A stretch of 64,000 nucleotides of DNA from Azotobacter vinelandii CA (GTDB taxonomy: Bacteria > Pseudomonadota > Gammaproteobacteria > Pseudomonadales > Pseudomonadaceae): contig NC_021149.1 in the NCBI RefSeq assembly GCF_000380335.1, positions 4,144,501 to 4,208,500 on the forward strand. The letters are read 5' to 3'. A program made the translations under genes and the position numbers. Positions 10,227 through 18,399 of the stretch are shown piece after piece. Each line of letters starts with the position of its first letter. Within the stretch, counting starts at the first letter, position 1. Under the pieces are notes generated by a model. It did not search any database, was not told the DNA's origin, and saw only the letters and a list, made by a program, of their open reading frames with translations.

Positions 10227-10937
10227 TCAGCCGCCCACTCCCGCCGTCGACGCCAGGATGGCGGCGACCCGCGACGGCCGGCAGTTCAGGTAGAGGGACG
10301 AGGCCAGCCACTTCTGGTCGGGATAGTAGGAAAACACGAACTGTCCACCCTTGAGGCTGTCGACCACCATACGCGCCACTTCCGGGCGTACCGCCGGGCA
10401 GCCGTGGCTGCGCCCGAGGCGTCCTTCGCGGGCGATCCAGGCCGGACTCACGTAGTGGGCGGCATGGATGACGATGGCCCGCTCGCGCGCGCGGTCGTTG
10501 ATGCCCGGTTCGAGGCCGTCCATGCGCAGCGAGTAGCCGTGCTGCCCTTCGTAGCTTTCCTGGGTGCGGAACAGGCCGATGCTCGACTGATGGCTGCCTT
10601 CGGCGTTGGAGAAGCGCGTGGCGTAATTCTCGCCGGAGTTCTGGCCGTGGGCGACGAAATCCTCCAGCAGCAGCCGCCTGCGTTCCAGATCGAAGATCCA
10701 CAGCCGGCGCTCGGACGAGGGCAGGGAAAAGTCGATCACCGCCAGACGCTTGGCCGGCGCCGAGCCGTTGTTGACGGCGCACTGCATGGCCGCCAGGGCG
10801 CTGTCCAGCACCTCGCGGTTCAGTTTCGGGGCAGCCCTGGACAGCCCATCGAGCAGGAAACGGGAAGCCGGTGCCGCGTGGACGGATACGGAAAACCCCG
10901 CCAGCGCCAGAACGAGCAACCGGAAAAGAGTGAACAT
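10227..10937 (-). CDS. Murein L,D-transpeptidase catalytic domain protein (YkuD_2 type)
   Basis: A 236-residue exported protein with a cleavable signal (LLVLALAGFSVSVHAAP). It has the YkuD_2 pattern: FVAHGQNSGENYATRFSN, IVIHAAHYVSP and the catalytic GRSHGCPAV with the nucleophilic cysteine in S-H-G-C. Family members are annotated as L,D-transpeptidase catalytic-domain proteins and probably act on peptidoglycan in the periplasm. It sits divergent to a second, larger L,D-transpeptidase at 11101, with about 160 bases of shared upstream region. Confidence 0.87.
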   Translation of the reverse strand: MFTLFRLLVLALAGFSVSVHAAPASRFLLDGLSRAAPKLNREVLDSALAAMQCAVNNGSAPAKRLAVIDFSLPSSERRLWIFDLERRRLLLEDFVAHGQNSGENYATRFSNAEGSHQSSIGLFRTQESYEGQHGYSLRMDGLEPGINDRARERAIVIHAAHYVSPAWIAREGRLGRSHGCPAVRPEVARMVVDSLKGGQFVFSYYPDQKWLASSLYLNCRPSRVAAILASTAGVGG

Positions 10938-11100
10938 GAAAAACGCGCCTCTTTTTCTTTAAAGTTTCTTGGGTTACATGGCGAACGATCGCAACGCCCC
11001 TTTGCCTCTCCGGGCGATTGGGTTGATGATGCGCGCCACATGATTGCAGTCTAGCCGGCAACCTGCGATCCGAATGTTCTGCAGGCTTGGGAGCCAGCCA

Positions 11101-12714
11101 TTGTATAAAACGTGCACAGCCGTGTTAACCGGCCTCTTTCTTCTGACCACCAGGCTCGCCCTGGCGGCCCCGGATACCCTGCCACCCGGCGACGAGGCGC
11201 TCCAGCAGCAACTGGCGCAGCCATCGCTGAGTTGCGCCTCCCCGGCCGTCGAACTCGACGCCTTCGACCAGGAGGCGCTGTCGGCCTTCTATCGCCAGCT
11301 CGGCGACCAGCGCGTCTGGACACACGATGGCCGCCTGGAAAGACTGCTCGAACAGCTCGAGCAACTGGCCGACGACGGCCTGGACCCGGCCAACTACCAG
11401 TTCGCCACCCTGCGCCGGCTGGCCGACGACCCGGCCGGCCATCCGCAGCGCAGCGCCTGCGCCGACGCCCTGGCCACCCACGTTTACCTGCAAGCCCTGC
11501 GCCACCTTGCCTATGGCCGGCTCGACCAGGCTCGGGTGGAGCCGCTCTGGCGTGCCCCGGACAGCCCCGCGCCGGCATCGCCCGCGCTGTTTCCCGCCTT
11601 CGCCGTGACCCGTCTGGACGACTTGCCCGCCGCCTTCGCCGAAGCCCGTCCGGACTTCGAACCCTACCGGGCGCTGCGCCACGCCTACGCGGAACTGCGC
11701 CGCAATGCGCCACGCGCCTGGCGGCTCGTGCCGGACGGCAGCCTGCTGCGCCCGGGCATGACGGACGAGCGCGTCCCCCTGCTCGAACAGCGCCTGGCCG
11801 CCGAAGGCTATCTGAGCGAGCGGGCCTCCGGCCGCGACCGCCAGCGCTACACGCCGCAACTGGTCGAGGCCATGAAGCGCTTCCAGGCCAAGCACTTCCT
11901 CGACGACGACGGCGTCGTCGGCCCGGCCACCCTGACGGAGCTGAACGTCACGCCCGCCGAGCGCCTGGCGCAGGTCCGCGTCAACCTCGAGCGCTTCCGC
12001 TGGCTCGCCCGGGAGATGGAGCCGACCCTGCTGCTGGTGGATGTCGCCGGCGCCCAGTTGACCTTCTTCCACGACCATCAGCCGCGCTGGCAGACGCGCA
12101 CCCAGGTGGGGCGGCCGACCCGCCCCACGCCGCTGCTCAAGTCGCAGGTCACCCACCTGACCCTGAATCCGACCTGGACCGTACCGCCGACCATCCTGCG
12201 CGAGGACAAGCTGCCGCGGATCCGCCGCAACATCGGCTTTCTGGCCAGCCAGAACCTCCGGGTGATCGACCGTCAGGGCAAGGAGCTCAACCCGCGCAAC
12301 GTCGACTGGCACAACCCCAGCGGCATCATGCTTCGCCAGGACCCCGGTCCGCACAACCCGCTGGGGCGGATCGCCATCCGCTTCCCCAACCCCTTCGCCG
12401 TGTACCTGCACGACACGCCGAGCCAGCACCTGTTCGCCAAGGAGACGCGGACCCTGAGTTCCGGCTGCGTCCGCGTGGAGCGGGCGATGCAACTCACCGA
12501 CCTGCTGCTGGAAGGCGCCAGCCCGGCCGAACGCCAGCGCTTCGAAGAAATCCTCGCCAGCGGCAAGACCCGCAACCTGAACCTGCCCAGGCCGGTGCCG
12601 ATCCTGCTGGCCTACTGGACCGTCCAGGTCGACGACGGCGGCCAGTTGGTCTTCCGCCCGGACATCTATGCCCATGACGGCAAGCTCGTCGCAGCGCTGA
12701 ACGCCTCGCGCTGA
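11101..12714 (+). CDS. L,D-transpeptidase of the YcbB/LdtD type
   Basis: A periplasmic cross-linking enzyme of about 537 residues that forms 3-3 peptide links in peptidoglycan. Order: signal peptide, scaffold domain, a peptidoglycan-binding_1 segment (EAMKRFQAKHFLDDDGVVG), then the YkuD catalytic domain with YLHDTPSQHLFAKETRTLSS followed by GCVRV (catalytic Cys). The start is uncertain: TTG at 11101 has GGGAG seven bases upstream and leads straight into a signal peptide, while ATG at 11074 has no clear ribosome site. The length and domain order fit LdtD. Confidence 0.88.
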   Translation: MYKTCTAVLTGLFLLTTRLALAAPDTLPPGDEALQQQLAQPSLSCASPAVELDAFDQEALSAFYRQLGDQRVWTHDGRLERLLEQLEQLADDGLDPANYQFATLRRLADDPAGHPQRSACADALATHVYLQALRHLAYGRLDQARVEPLWRAPDSPAPASPALFPAFAVTRLDDLPAAFAEARPDFEPYRALRHAYAELRRNAPRAWRLVPDGSLLRPGMTDERVPLLEQRLAAEGYLSERASGRDRQRYTPQLVEAMKRFQAKHFLDDDGVVGPATLTELNVTPAERLAQVRVNLERFRWLAREMEPTLLLVDVAGAQLTFFHDHQPRWQTRTQVGRPTRPTPLLKSQVTHLTLNPTWTVPPTILREDKLPRIRRNIGFLASQNLRVIDRQGKELNPRNVDWHNPSGIMLRQDPGPHNPLGRIAIRFPNPFAVYLHDTPSQHLFAKETRTLSSGCVRVERAMQLTDLLLEGASPAERQRFEEILASGKTRNLNLPRPVPILLAYWTVQVDDGGQLVFRPDIYAHDGKLVAALNASR

Positions 12715-12735
12715 GCGGCGCATGCCCGTCGCCGG

Positions 12736-14562
12736 TTAGAAACGCACGCCGAGGCTCAGCAGCAGGAAGTCGCGGTCCGCCAGGGTACTGTACTCGCCGC
12801 CGAAGAAGTCGGTGTAGGACAGCCCGGCGCTGTAGGTGTCCAGGTAGACGGCGTCCAGGCTGAGGCCGAGCGCCTTGCGGCCTTCGACGAAGTTGCCGTC
12901 GGGACCGGGGGAATAGCCATCCACGTCGTGGGACCAGGCGATGCCCGGCTCGAGGTCCAGGCCCGGCAGGACATCGCGGTACGCCCAGGTCGCGCGCAGC
13001 CGGTAGCCCCAGGAGTCGCGGGTGGTGAAGCCGTCGCTCTCGCAATGCCGAGCGAGGTTCTTCTGCGAGCGGCCGGCCAGCAGGGCAGCGTTCTGCGCCT
13101 GGCAGGCGCCGTCCGGCAAGGGCCCGGCGCCGAACAGCGGATCGCGGCCGTAGCGCAGCTCGCTCGTCCCCTCCAGACCGCCGACGTGGGTCCAGCCGAC
13201 CTCCCCTTCCAAAGTCAGGCGGCTGGCGCCCATGGCGGCATCCAGTTCCTGGCTGAAACCGGTCTGCACCTGGATGATCTCCTTGCGCCGGTAGCCGTGG
13301 ATGTCCTGTCCCGCGGTCGCCTGCAGGAGCGCCGCGTCCGAGTCCAGCGGCGTCAGGGTGGCGCCGAGGAGATCGTTGATATTGAGCTGTACCGGGGCGT
13401 TCGGCCGGTAGCTCAATTCGCCGCGCCAGCGGGTCCCCATCGCCAGCGTGGTGGCGAAGCCCAGGCCGAACAGGCGGATATCCTCGGGATACTCGGCGAA
13501 GTAGCGTGCGTTGCCGGCCGCCGCCAGCGGCCGCAGGCCCGCCGGCAGGTTCGCGGCGAACGCCGCCGGGCCGGCGGCAACGGTGCTGAAGATCGCCGCG
13601 CGGCTATGATAGTTCATGAAGTAGGCGGAGAACTCGGTGTCCAGCGATTCGGCGAAATAGCGCAGGGCGATCCCCCACTGGCCAGCGTCGCGGGCATCGC
13701 GGTCGCCGCCACGGCGCACCAGCACGCCTTCGTCGGGCGAGGTCCAGGCGACGCCCTCGGCCTCGAGCGCGGCGATCTCGGCGGCGCTCAGGGTGCTGGC
13801 CCGGCCGAGCACCGCCAGATTGCGGTCGCAGCCGTCGGCCAGCATGTCCGCCTGGGAAAAGAAGGTGCCGCAGTTGTCGCTCAGGCTCTGGTCCCAAGCC
13901 AGTTGGTAGAAGGCCTCCAGCGTGAAGGCGGCGTTGAGGCTCTGGGCGAGATGCAGCAGGGCGACCGGCAGCCGTCCGTCGCGGACCTCGGCGACGGGGC
14001 GCCGGAAAGTCCGCGCATCCAGGGGATTGATCGCATCGATGCCGCCCTGCAGGAACAAGCCCTCGCCCCAGTTCACCACCTGCCGGCCGAGACGCAGGGA
14101 GCCCGGCAGCTCGCCGACGAGGTAGTTGCGATAGACGAAGGCATCCAGCAGCCGGGCGCCGGAGGCGCGCACCCCCTCCTTGCGGTTGCTGTCGTCGATG
14201 TCCCGGAACGGACGCCGCTCGTCCTTCAGCTCGAAGTCGTACCAGTAGTCGCCGCGCAGGAACAGGCCGTCGTCGCCGCGCTTGAACTCCAGGCCGTGCA
14301 CGCCGCGCAGGCGCTTGGCGAAGGTTTCGCCGCGCTTGAAGTTGCGCCGGCCGTCGTCGCTGATCGGCGACAGGGCGCGCCCACCGCTGGCGCCGATCAG
14401 ATCCTTGTCCGTCCTAGCCGTCGACCAGGCCGCCTCCAGCGACAGGCTGGAATCGAGCTGTCCCTCGATCGAGCCGATATTGAAGCTCACGGCGCCGGCC
14501 GGCATCGCCAGCGAGACGACGCAGGCGGCGGCCAGGCAGCGAAGGACGGAAAGGGATGACAT
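12736..14562 (-). CDS. DUF1302 family outer-membrane protein
   Basis: A 608-residue DUF1302 protein. It has a signal peptide (AAACVVSLAMPAGAVSF) and characteristic segments GSIEGQLDSSLSL, LVGELPGSLRLGRQVVNWGE and GGIDAINPLDARTFRRP. Alternating strand patterns and a final phenylalanine (SLGVRF) suggest an outer-membrane beta-barrel. DUF1302 genes are often paired with DUF1329 genes and linked to lipid or polyester export, but no DUF1329 gene is seen here. The ATG at 14562 is preceded by TTGGAGTGCC; the frame stays open to 14715. Converges with the L,D-transpeptidase gene. Confidence 0.87.
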   Translation of the reverse strand: MSSLSVLRCLAAACVVSLAMPAGAVSFNIGSIEGQLDSSLSLEAAWSTARTDKDLIGASGGRALSPISDDGRRNFKRGETFAKRLRGVHGLEFKRGDDGLFLRGDYWYDFELKDERRPFRDIDDSNRKEGVRASGARLLDAFVYRNYLVGELPGSLRLGRQVVNWGEGLFLQGGIDAINPLDARTFRRPVAEVRDGRLPVALLHLAQSLNAAFTLEAFYQLAWDQSLSDNCGTFFSQADMLADGCDRNLAVLGRASTLSAAEIAALEAEGVAWTSPDEGVLVRRGGDRDARDAGQWGIALRYFAESLDTEFSAYFMNYHSRAAIFSTVAAGPAAFAANLPAGLRPLAAAGNARYFAEYPEDIRLFGLGFATTLAMGTRWRGELSYRPNAPVQLNINDLLGATLTPLDSDAALLQATAGQDIHGYRRKEIIQVQTGFSQELDAAMGASRLTLEGEVGWTHVGGLEGTSELRYGRDPLFGAGPLPDGACQAQNAALLAGRSQKNLARHCESDGFTTRDSWGYRLRATWAYRDVLPGLDLEPGIAWSHDVDGYSPGPDGNFVEGRKALGLSLDAVYLDTYSAGLSYTDFFGGEYSTLADRDFLLLSLGVRF

Positions 14563-14725
14563 CGCGGCACTCCAAGATGAGCCATGGTGCTTCGCCCCGA
14601 CGGGCAAAGCCTCTATTGTCCCCGTCTCCTCCGGACCGCCGCCACCCCGAAACGCCTTTCGCGCCGAATGGAACATCTCTGTTAGGCTCCCCGCTTGCCC
14701 CACTCCTCCAGCCAAGGAACTTTCG

Positions 14726-15688
14726 ATGAACGCACGCCGCGCCGTCTTTCTCGATCATGCCTCCCTCGATCTCGGCGACCTCGATCTCTCCCCGTTGCGC
14801 CAGGCTTTCGACGAACTGCTGCTGCACGACGCCAGCAGCGCCGGCGAGGTGGCCGGACGGCTGCGCGGCGTGCGGGTGGCGATCGCCAACAAGGTACCGC
14901 TGGACGCGGACACCTTCGCCGCCTGTCCCGACCTGCGGCTGGTGCTGGTCGCCGCCACCGGCACCAACAACGTCGATCTCGCCGCCGCCCGGAGCCATGG
15001 CGTGACGGTGTGCAACTGCCAGGGCTACGGCACGCCCTCGGTGGCCCAGCACACCCTGATGCTGCTGCTCGCCCTGGCCACCCGCCTGCCCGACTACCAG
15101 ACGGCGATCCGCGCCGGCCGCTGGCAGCAGGCGGCGCAGTTCTGCCTGCTGGACTTCCCCATCGTCGAACTGGAGGGCAAGACCCTCGGCCTGCTCGGCC
15201 ACGGCGAACTGGGCAGCGCCGTCGCCCGGCTCGCCGAAGCCTTCGGCATGCGCGTGCTGCTCGGCCAGTTGCCGGGCCGTCCCGAACGCGCCGACCGCCT
15301 GCCGCTGGCCGAGCTGCTGCCGCAGGTCGATGCGCTGACCCTGCACTGCCCGCTGACCGAGCAGACCCGCAACCTGATCGGCGCCGAACAATTGCAAGCG
15401 ATGAAGCCCGGCGCCTTCCTGGTCAACACCGGCCGCGGCGGACTGGTCGACGAGCAGGCGCTGGCCGACACCCTGCGCCGCGGCCACCTGGGCGGCGCGG
15501 CCTGCGACGTGCTCAGCGAGGAACCGCCGCGCAACGGCAATCCGCTGCTGGCGCCGGATATCCCGCGGCTGATCCTCACTCCGCACAGCGCCTGGGGCAG
15601 CCGCGAGGCGCGCCAGCGCATCGTCGGCCAACTGGCGGAAAACGCCCTGGCCTATTTCGCCGGCACGCCGAAGCGCCGGATCGCCTGA
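14726..15688 (+). CDS. D-2-hydroxyacid dehydrogenase (glycerate dehydrogenase-like)
   Basis: A 320-residue NAD(P)-dependent dehydrogenase. The catalytic domain is split around the Rossmann domain as usual: VLVAATGTNNVDLAAA, GYGTPSVAQHTLMLLLAL, the nucleotide-binding LGLLGHGELGSAVARLA (Gly-x-Gly-x-x-Gly), LHCPLTEQTRNLIGAEQL, VNTGRGGLVDEQAL with the catalytic Arg, Glu in LSEEPP, and the catalytic His in TPHSAWGS. Closest to glycerate dehydrogenase HprA, which reduces hydroxypyruvate or glyoxylate; the precise substrate is not provable. ATG at 14726 follows AAGGAAC. rsmC starts 42 bases downstream. Confidence 0.9.
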   Translation: MNARRAVFLDHASLDLGDLDLSPLRQAFDELLLHDASSAGEVAGRLRGVRVAIANKVPLDADTFAACPDLRLVLVAATGTNNVDLAAARSHGVTVCNCQGYGTPSVAQHTLMLLLALATRLPDYQTAIRAGRWQQAAQFCLLDFPIVELEGKTLGLLGHGELGSAVARLAEAFGMRVLLGQLPGRPERADRLPLAELLPQVDALTLHCPLTEQTRNLIGAEQLQAMKPGAFLVNTGRGGLVDEQALADTLRRGHLGGAACDVLSEEPPRNGNPLLAPDIPRLILTPHSAWGSREARQRIVGQLAENALAYFAGTPKRRIA

Positions 15689-15730
15689 ACGAGGGTCTGC
15701 TAAGCTGCGGGCTTTTTCCGAGGATATTCC

Positions 15731-16732
15731 ATGGACCCGCGTAGCGAAGTGCTGTTGCGCCAGGTCGAGCTGTTCGGCGGCGACCTGCTGCTGGCCGGCC
15801 TCCCGGCCGACGACCTGCTCGGCCGGCTGCCCGCCGCCCATGGCTGGAGCTGGCACGCCGGAGAGCATGCGGCGCTGACCGCGCGCTTCGCCGGCCGCTG
15901 CCGGTTCGGCGTCGCCCCCGACGAGCGGCCCTTCGCCGCCGCCGTGCTGTTCCTGCCCAAGTCCGCCGAACTGGCCCGCTACCTGCTCGACAGCCTGGCC
16001 GCCCGCCTGCCCGGCGGCGAGTTGTACCTGGTGGGGGAAAAGCGCGGCGGCATCGAGAGCGCCGCCCGCCAGTTGCAAGCCTTCGGCCGGCCGCGCAAGC
16101 TGGACAGCGCCCGCCACTGCCAGTTGTGGCAAGTGACGGTGGAACAGGCGCCAGCACTTCCCGTACTGGAGGAGCGCGCCCAGCGCTATCGGCTGCAAGC
16201 GACCGACGGCCCGCTCGAAGTGGTCAGTCTGCCCGGGGTGTTCAGCCATGGCCGCCTCGACCGCGGCACGGCCCTGCTCCTCGAACGGCTCGACGGTCTG
16301 CCGCCGGGGGATCTGCTCGACTTCGGCTGCGGTGCCGGGGTGCTCGGCGCGCTGCTCAAGCGGCGCTATCCGCAGAGCCGGGTGATCCTACTGGACGTCG
16401 ACGCCTTCGCCCTGGCCAGCAGTCGCCTGACCTTGGCGGCCAACGGCCTGGAAGCGCAGACGATCGCCGGCGACGGCATCCGGGACGCGCCCGACGGACT
16501 GGCGGCGATCGTCAGCAACCCACCGTTCCACCAGGGCGTGCACACCGACTACCGGGCCACCGAGGACCTGCTGCGCGAGGCCGCCCGGCACCTGCGTCCC
16601 GGCGGCGAGCTGCGCCTGGTCGCCAACAGCTTCCTCAAGTATCCGCCGCTGATCGAGCGTCACCTCGGCCCCTGCCAGGTGCTCGCCGAAGGAAACGGCT
16701 TTCGCGTCTACCGCGCCGGACGGGAACGCTGA
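15731..16732 (+). CDS. rsmC: 16S rRNA m2G1207 methyltransferase
   Basis: A 333-residue class I SAM methyltransferase with the two-domain RsmC layout: a degenerate N-terminal methyltransferase-like domain (about 1-150) and a catalytic C-terminal domain with [13 protein letters not shown] for SAM binding and [14 protein letters not shown] (NPPF catalytic motif). It methylates N2 of G1207 in 16S rRNA. The stop is only two bases from the -35 element of the next promoter, so the downstream transporter gene is separately transcribed. Confidence 0.93.
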   Translation: MDPRSEVLLRQVELFGGDLLLAGLPADDLLGRLPAAHGWSWHAGEHAALTARFAGRCRFGVAPDERPFAAAVLFLPKSAELARYLLDSLAARLPGGELYLVGEKRGGIESAARQLQAFGRPRKLDSARHCQLWQVTVEQAPALPVLEERAQRYRLQATDGPLEVVSLPGVFSHGRLDRGTALLLERLDGLPPGDLLDFGCGAGVLGALLKRRYPQSRVILLDVDAFALASSRLTLAANGLEAQTIAGDGIRDAPDGLAAIVSNPPFHQGVHTDYRATEDLLREAARHLRPGGELRLVANSFLKYPPLIERHLGPCQVLAEGNGFRVYRAGRER

Positions 16733-16734
16733 AC

Positions 16735-16763
16735 TTGCCCGCCGCCCGCCGCTTCGGCACAAT
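16735..16763 (+). promoter_or_regulatory. Sigma-70-like promoter for the first GDT1-family gene
   Basis: TTGCCC at 16735-16740 and CACAAT at 16758-16763 are separated by exactly 17 bases. The same pair with the same spacing occurs before the second copy at 17574-17602, although the spacer sequences differ, which supports function. The start of transcription would be near 16770, about 200 bases before the gene. Confidence 0.7.
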
Positions 16764-16770
16764 GCGCGCC

Positions 16771-16957
16771 GTCCTGGGGGAGTAGTCTCCCGCGAGCGAC
16801 CGCTCGCCCGGCACCCGTCAACATGCTTGGCCCGCAGGCCATGGCGGGTGCGACCCCGGCCTCATGCAGGCCGCAGGGTTCGACAAGACCCATGACACGT
16901 ACACCTCACCCGGGGCGGGGAGGCGTGCGTGTCATGGAAGAGTCGTCGACCCGCCCC
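16771..16957 (+). ncRNA. yybP-ykoY-like manganese riboswitch, copy 1
   Basis: The leader carries the two conserved blocks of this riboswitch class: GGGGGAGTAG at 16776-16785 near the 5' end, and CCCGGGGCGGGGAGGC followed by GTGCGTGTC (about 16909-16933) near the 3' end. The class binds Mn2+ and is known upstream of Mn exporters, including GDT1/UPF0016 genes. GGGGCGGG at 16912-16919 can pair with CCCGCCCC at 16950-16957, which lies just before the ribosome site AGGAA; this is a possible expression platform. A covariance-model search was not possible here. Confidence 0.75.
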
Positions 16958-16970
16958 TGCAGGAAATTCG

Positions 16971-17552
16971 ATGGAATCCCTTTTCGTCCCTACCCTGATC
17001 GTTGCCCTGGCCGAAATCGGCGACAAGACGCAACTGCTCGCCCTGCTCCTCGCCGCCCGCTTCCGCCAGCCCTGGCCGATCGTCTGGGGCATAGTCGTCG
17101 CCACCCTGGCCAACCACTTCGCCGCCGGCGCGGTGGGCAACTGGGTCGCCGGGTTCTTCTCGCCCGCCGCGCTGAGCGCCATCCTCGCCGCCGCCTTCGC
17201 CGCTGTGGCGATCTGGACGCTGATCCCCGACAAACTGGACGCGGACGAGGAGTCCGGTCTCAAACGCTACGGCCCCTTCCTCACCACCCTGATCGCCTTC
17301 TTCCTCGCCGAGATGGGCGACAAGACCCAGGTCGCCACGGTGATGCTGGCCGCGCAGTACCCGCACTTCGTCTTGGTGGTGATCGGCACCACGCTGGGCA
17401 TGCTGATCGCCAACGTACCAGTGGTGCTGGCCGGCAACTTCGCCGCCGACCGCCTGCCGCTGGGCCTGATCCGCCGCATCGCCGCCGCCGGTTTCGCCGC
17501 CCTGGCCGTCTACACCGGCTACCAGGCGATGCGACTGGCCGGCTGGCTGTAA
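16971..17552 (+). CDS. TMEM165/GDT1 family (UPF0016) membrane transporter, copy 1
   Basis: A 193-residue inner-membrane protein with six predicted helices arranged as two repeats, each carrying the family signature E-x-G-D-K-T: ALAEIGDKTQLLALLLAARF near residue 11 and FLAEMGDKTQVATVMLAAQY near 112. Bacterial members are implicated in Mn2+ export. ATG at 16971 follows AGGAAATTCG. Its own riboswitch and promoter precede it. The second copy at 17778 shares the first five residues (MESLF) and the overall sequence, so the pair came from a tandem duplication that included the regulatory leader. Confidence 0.92.
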   Translation: MESLFVPTLIVALAEIGDKTQLLALLLAARFRQPWPIVWGIVVATLANHFAAGAVGNWVAGFFSPAALSAILAAAFAAVAIWTLIPDKLDADEESGLKRYGPFLTTLIAFFLAEMGDKTQVATVMLAAQYPHFVLVVIGTTLGMLIANVPVVLAGNFAADRLPLGLIRRIAAAGFAALAVYTGYQAMRLAGWL

Positions 17553-17573
17553 GCCCTCCAGACGGGGTCGCGC

Positions 17574-17602
17574 TTGCCCGGCGCGGCCCCCTTGGGCACA
17601 AT
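17574..17602 (+). promoter_or_regulatory. Sigma-70-like promoter for the second GDT1-family gene
   Basis: TTGCCC at 17574-17579 and CACAAT at 17597-17602 with a 17-base spacer, matching the promoter of copy 1. It starts 22 bases after the first gene ends, so each copy has its own promoter. Confidence 0.7.
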
Positions 17603-17607
17603 GCCCG

Positions 17608-17766
17608 CCGTCCTAGGGGAGTTCTCTCCCGCCTGTCCGGAGCCCTCGCCCGATCCCGAAGCGTGTGCGTTCCAGGCCCGTCGTACATATGCCGAAGGTA
17701 TGGCACGCGTCCCTCACACCCGGGGCGGGGAGGCGTGCGTGTCCCGGAAGAATGTCACCCCGCCCC
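17608..17766 (+). ncRNA. yybP-ykoY-like manganese riboswitch, copy 2
   Basis: Same arrangement as copy 1: a 5' block CCTAGGGGAGT (17612-17622) and the 3' block CCCGGGGCGGGGAGGC with GTGCGTGTC (about 17719-17743), identical over the 3' core. The middle of the leader differs between copies, as expected for a variable arm. GGGGCGGG at 17722-17729 can again pair with CCCGCCCC at 17759-17766 just before the ribosome site AGGAAA. Confidence 0.75.
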
Positions 17767-17777
17767 CAGGAAATCCG

Positions 17778-18362
17778 ATGGAATCCCTCTTCATCCCCAC
17801 CCAGATCTCCATCCTCGCCGAGATCGGCGACAAGACCCAGTTGCTGGCCATGCTGCTGACCCTGCGCTTCCGCAAGCCATGGCCGATCGTCTGGGGCATG
17901 TTCATCGGCATCCTCGGCAACCATATCCTCGCCGCCGAAATCGGCCACCTGGTCGCCGGCCACCTCTCGGAAGTCGCACTGAACGGCATGCTCGCCGTGG
18001 CCTTCGCCGCGATCGCCATCTGGACCATGCTGCCCGACCAGCGGGGCGACGACGACGACTCCAGGCTCAAGCGCTACGGTCCTTTCCTGACCAGCACCAT
18101 CGCCTTCTTCTTCGCCGAGATGGGCGACAAGACCCAGGTCGCCACCCTGGTGCTGGCCGCGCAGTACACCTATCCCTTCTTCGTGGCGATCGGCACGACG
18201 CTGGGCATCGTGATATCCAACGCACCGGTGGTGCTGCTGGCCGGCAACTTCGTCGCCCAGAACCTGCCGCTGAAGCTGATCCACCGGATCGCCGCCCTGG
18301 CCTTCCTCTGCCTGGCGGTGTATTCGGGTTATCAGACGGCGAAACTGGCCGGCTGGCTATAG
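17778..18362 (+). CDS. TMEM165/GDT1 family (UPF0016) membrane transporter, copy 2
   Basis: A 194-residue paralogue of the preceding gene. The two signatures are ILAEIGDKTQLLAMLLTLRF and FFAEMGDKTQVATLVLAAQY. Between the repeats is a charged cytoplasmic loop (DQRGDDDDSRLKRYG) more acidic than in copy 1 (DKLDADEESGLKRYG). ATG at 17778 follows CCAGGAAATCCG. Probable Mn2+ efflux. Whether the copies differ in affinity or regulation is unknown. Confidence 0.92.
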   Translation: MESLFIPTQISILAEIGDKTQLLAMLLTLRFRKPWPIVWGMFIGILGNHILAAEIGHLVAGHLSEVALNGMLAVAFAAIAIWTMLPDQRGDDDDSRLKRYGPFLTSTIAFFFAEMGDKTQVATLVLAAQYTYPFFVAIGTTLGIVISNAPVVLLAGNFVAQNLPLKLIHRIAALAFLCLAVYSGYQTAKLAGWL

Positions 18363-18364
18363 CC

Positions 18365-18392
18365 GGCCCGGCCCCGCTCGCGGGGCCGGGCC
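18365..18392. terminator. Bidirectional hairpin terminator
   Basis: A perfect 12-bp GC stem (18365-18376 with 18381-18392, loop CTCG) lies between the convergent transporter and protease genes. No T run, so strength is inferred. Confidence 0.7.
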
Positions 18393-18399
18393 CTGCGCT

